Below, piece after piece: positions 5,548 through 6,096 of a stretch of 6,096 nucleotides of DNA. The notes under the pieces are model-generated. The model did not search any database. It was given only the letters and a program-made list of their open reading frames with translations, and was not told where the DNA came from. Position numbers and translations under genes: made by a program. Location of the stretch: assembly GCA_900538765.1 (NCBI GenBank), contig UQAB01000047.1:1-6096 (forward strand), in the 5' to 3' direction. The stretch comes from an uncultured Azospirillum sp. (GTDB taxonomy: Bacteria; Pseudomonadota; Alphaproteobacteria; RF32; CAG-239). Numbering within the stretch: the first letter of the stretch is position 1; every line of letters begins with the position of its first letter.

Positions 5548-6096
5548 TCATTTACAGTCACTGTAAGATGATGATCCAGCAGGGCTTGTTTTTCCATCTG
5601 GACAAGGAGTGGCTTCTCCCCATGAACAATAATGGTTTTTCGGACAAGTATTGCATCCGGTCAGCGAACTGTTAACATAGGTTCCATCCGAACAATAGTA
5701 TGAATTTCCATCTCCGGGGCAATATTCTCCCATCATACCCAAACATGCAACACAATCATCATATGCCGTAATGGTTTTTCCCGCTGGACAATAACAACTG
5801 TCCCCGCTTTTGCTAAAACCGTCGCCACACGACGACAGCCTGTAAGGTGTTGATGTAACGGTACCCCACAAACTGTTTTCGCCGCCACACATTGTACAAA
5901 TTCCATGTTTAGGGCAGGATGAAAGATTTCCGGGCGTACAACAAACTTTGCGTCGGCCGCCACATCCGTCAGATTCTAAATTATATGCCGTACATCCTGT
6001 TTCACTGGAAAGGGGGGTACAACAAGGTTTTGAACGGTAACAAGTATTTCCGCATTCAGTGGTACTTGTATCATAACATCCCCCTGGATTTGCCAA
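5548..6096 (-). CDS. Cysteine-rich repeat protein, C-terminal part (gene continues past the right edge)
   Basis: The reading frame stays open to the window edge, so the true start and N-terminus are outside. The leftmost TTG (6094-6096) is simply the first codon in view. In the 182 visible residues (numbered from that codon) 24 are cysteine. Two repeat types can be seen. One is CG-x(3-8)-K-x-CCTP-x(4-5)-C, twice (about residues 15-34 and 44-61: SKPCCTP and RKVCCTP). The other is CPxGKT-x(n)-DC-x2-C-x(5-7)-C-x(7-8)-C, in up to three units over about residues 100-181 (CPAGKT, EYCPGDG, HYCSWGE, CPDGKT). It ends in a final Cys-Lys with no membrane anchor or sorting tail. The spacing resembles disulfide-rich extracellular modules (EGF-like or ephrin-receptor-like GCC2/GCC3), so a secreted or surface protein stabilised by disulfides is likely. 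Function unknown. Confidence 0.75.
   Translation of the reverse strand: MANPGGCYDTSTTECGNTCYRSKPCCTPLSSETGCTAYNLESDGCGGRRKVCCTPGNLSSCPKHGICTMCGGENSLWGTVTSTPYRLSSCGDGFSKSGDSCYCPAGKTITAYDDCVACLGMMGEYCPGDGNSYYCSDGTYVNSSLTGCNTCPKNHYCSWGEATPCPDGKTSPAGSSSYSDCK

Noticed and set aside
5733..5963. A 76-codon minus-strand frame within the Cys-rich gene.
   Set aside because: It is a frame-shifted shadow of the Cys-rich coding region, which carries the regular repeat pattern and ends at the terminator.
6094..6096. TTG at the window edge as the start of the Cys-rich protein.
   Set aside because: The frame is open to the last base, no upstream sequence is available, and the visible part begins in the middle of a Cys-repeat pattern without a signal peptide. 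It is a truncation by the window, not a start.

Overview
The window looks like chromosomal DNA from an alphaproteobacterium of moderate G+C content with A+T-rich intergenic gaps. Two observations support this. The LexA protein has the N-terminus I associate with alphaproteobacterial LexA (MLTEKQYKLLMFIN, SPSFDEMK, SKSGIH, ALEERxFIRKLPHKARALEV). Its promoter carries GTTC-N7-GTTC, the alphaproteobacterial SOS box, rather than the CTGT-N8-ACAG of gammaproteobacteria. A host-associated (gut-type) alphaproteobacterium is plausible from the Cys-rich repeat protein at the right edge, but that is only an impression.

Layout. Positions 1-123 hold a bidirectional terminator just downstream of lexA. The minus strand then carries lexA (124-780) and, upstream of it, a gene for an exported protein with a lysozyme-like signature (861-1988). 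The SOS-box promoter of lexA lies between them. A 179-bp divergent region (1989-2167) separates this block from the plus strand. It holds one promoter for each direction and an inverted repeat next to the minus-strand promoter. The plus strand carries lysS (2168-3640, class II lysyl-tRNA synthetase). Three bases later, in the same reading frame, comes a membrane-anchored YibQ-family divergent polysaccharide deacetylase with a TTG start (3644-4927). A separately promoted tpx (4998-5486, thiol peroxidase) follows. A strong bidirectional terminator (5500-5528) separates tpx from a convergent gene that enters from the right edge (5548-6096, minus). That gene encodes the C-terminal part of a very cysteine-rich repeat protein.

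The genes do not form one pathway. lexA is a self-contained autoregulated SOS repressor. lysS and the deacetylase are probably one transcript by spacing only. tpx is a stress-defence gene. Two proteins, the lysozyme-like candidate and the YibQ-family deacetylase, probably act on or near the cell wall, and the Cys-rich protein is probably extracytoplasmic. The least ordinary parts are the Cys-rich repeat protein, the lysozyme-like protein beside lexA, and the layered repeats in the lexA promoter. I see no CRISPR array, tRNA, rRNA, insertion sequence or phage gene cluster, and no convincing new multi-gene system.
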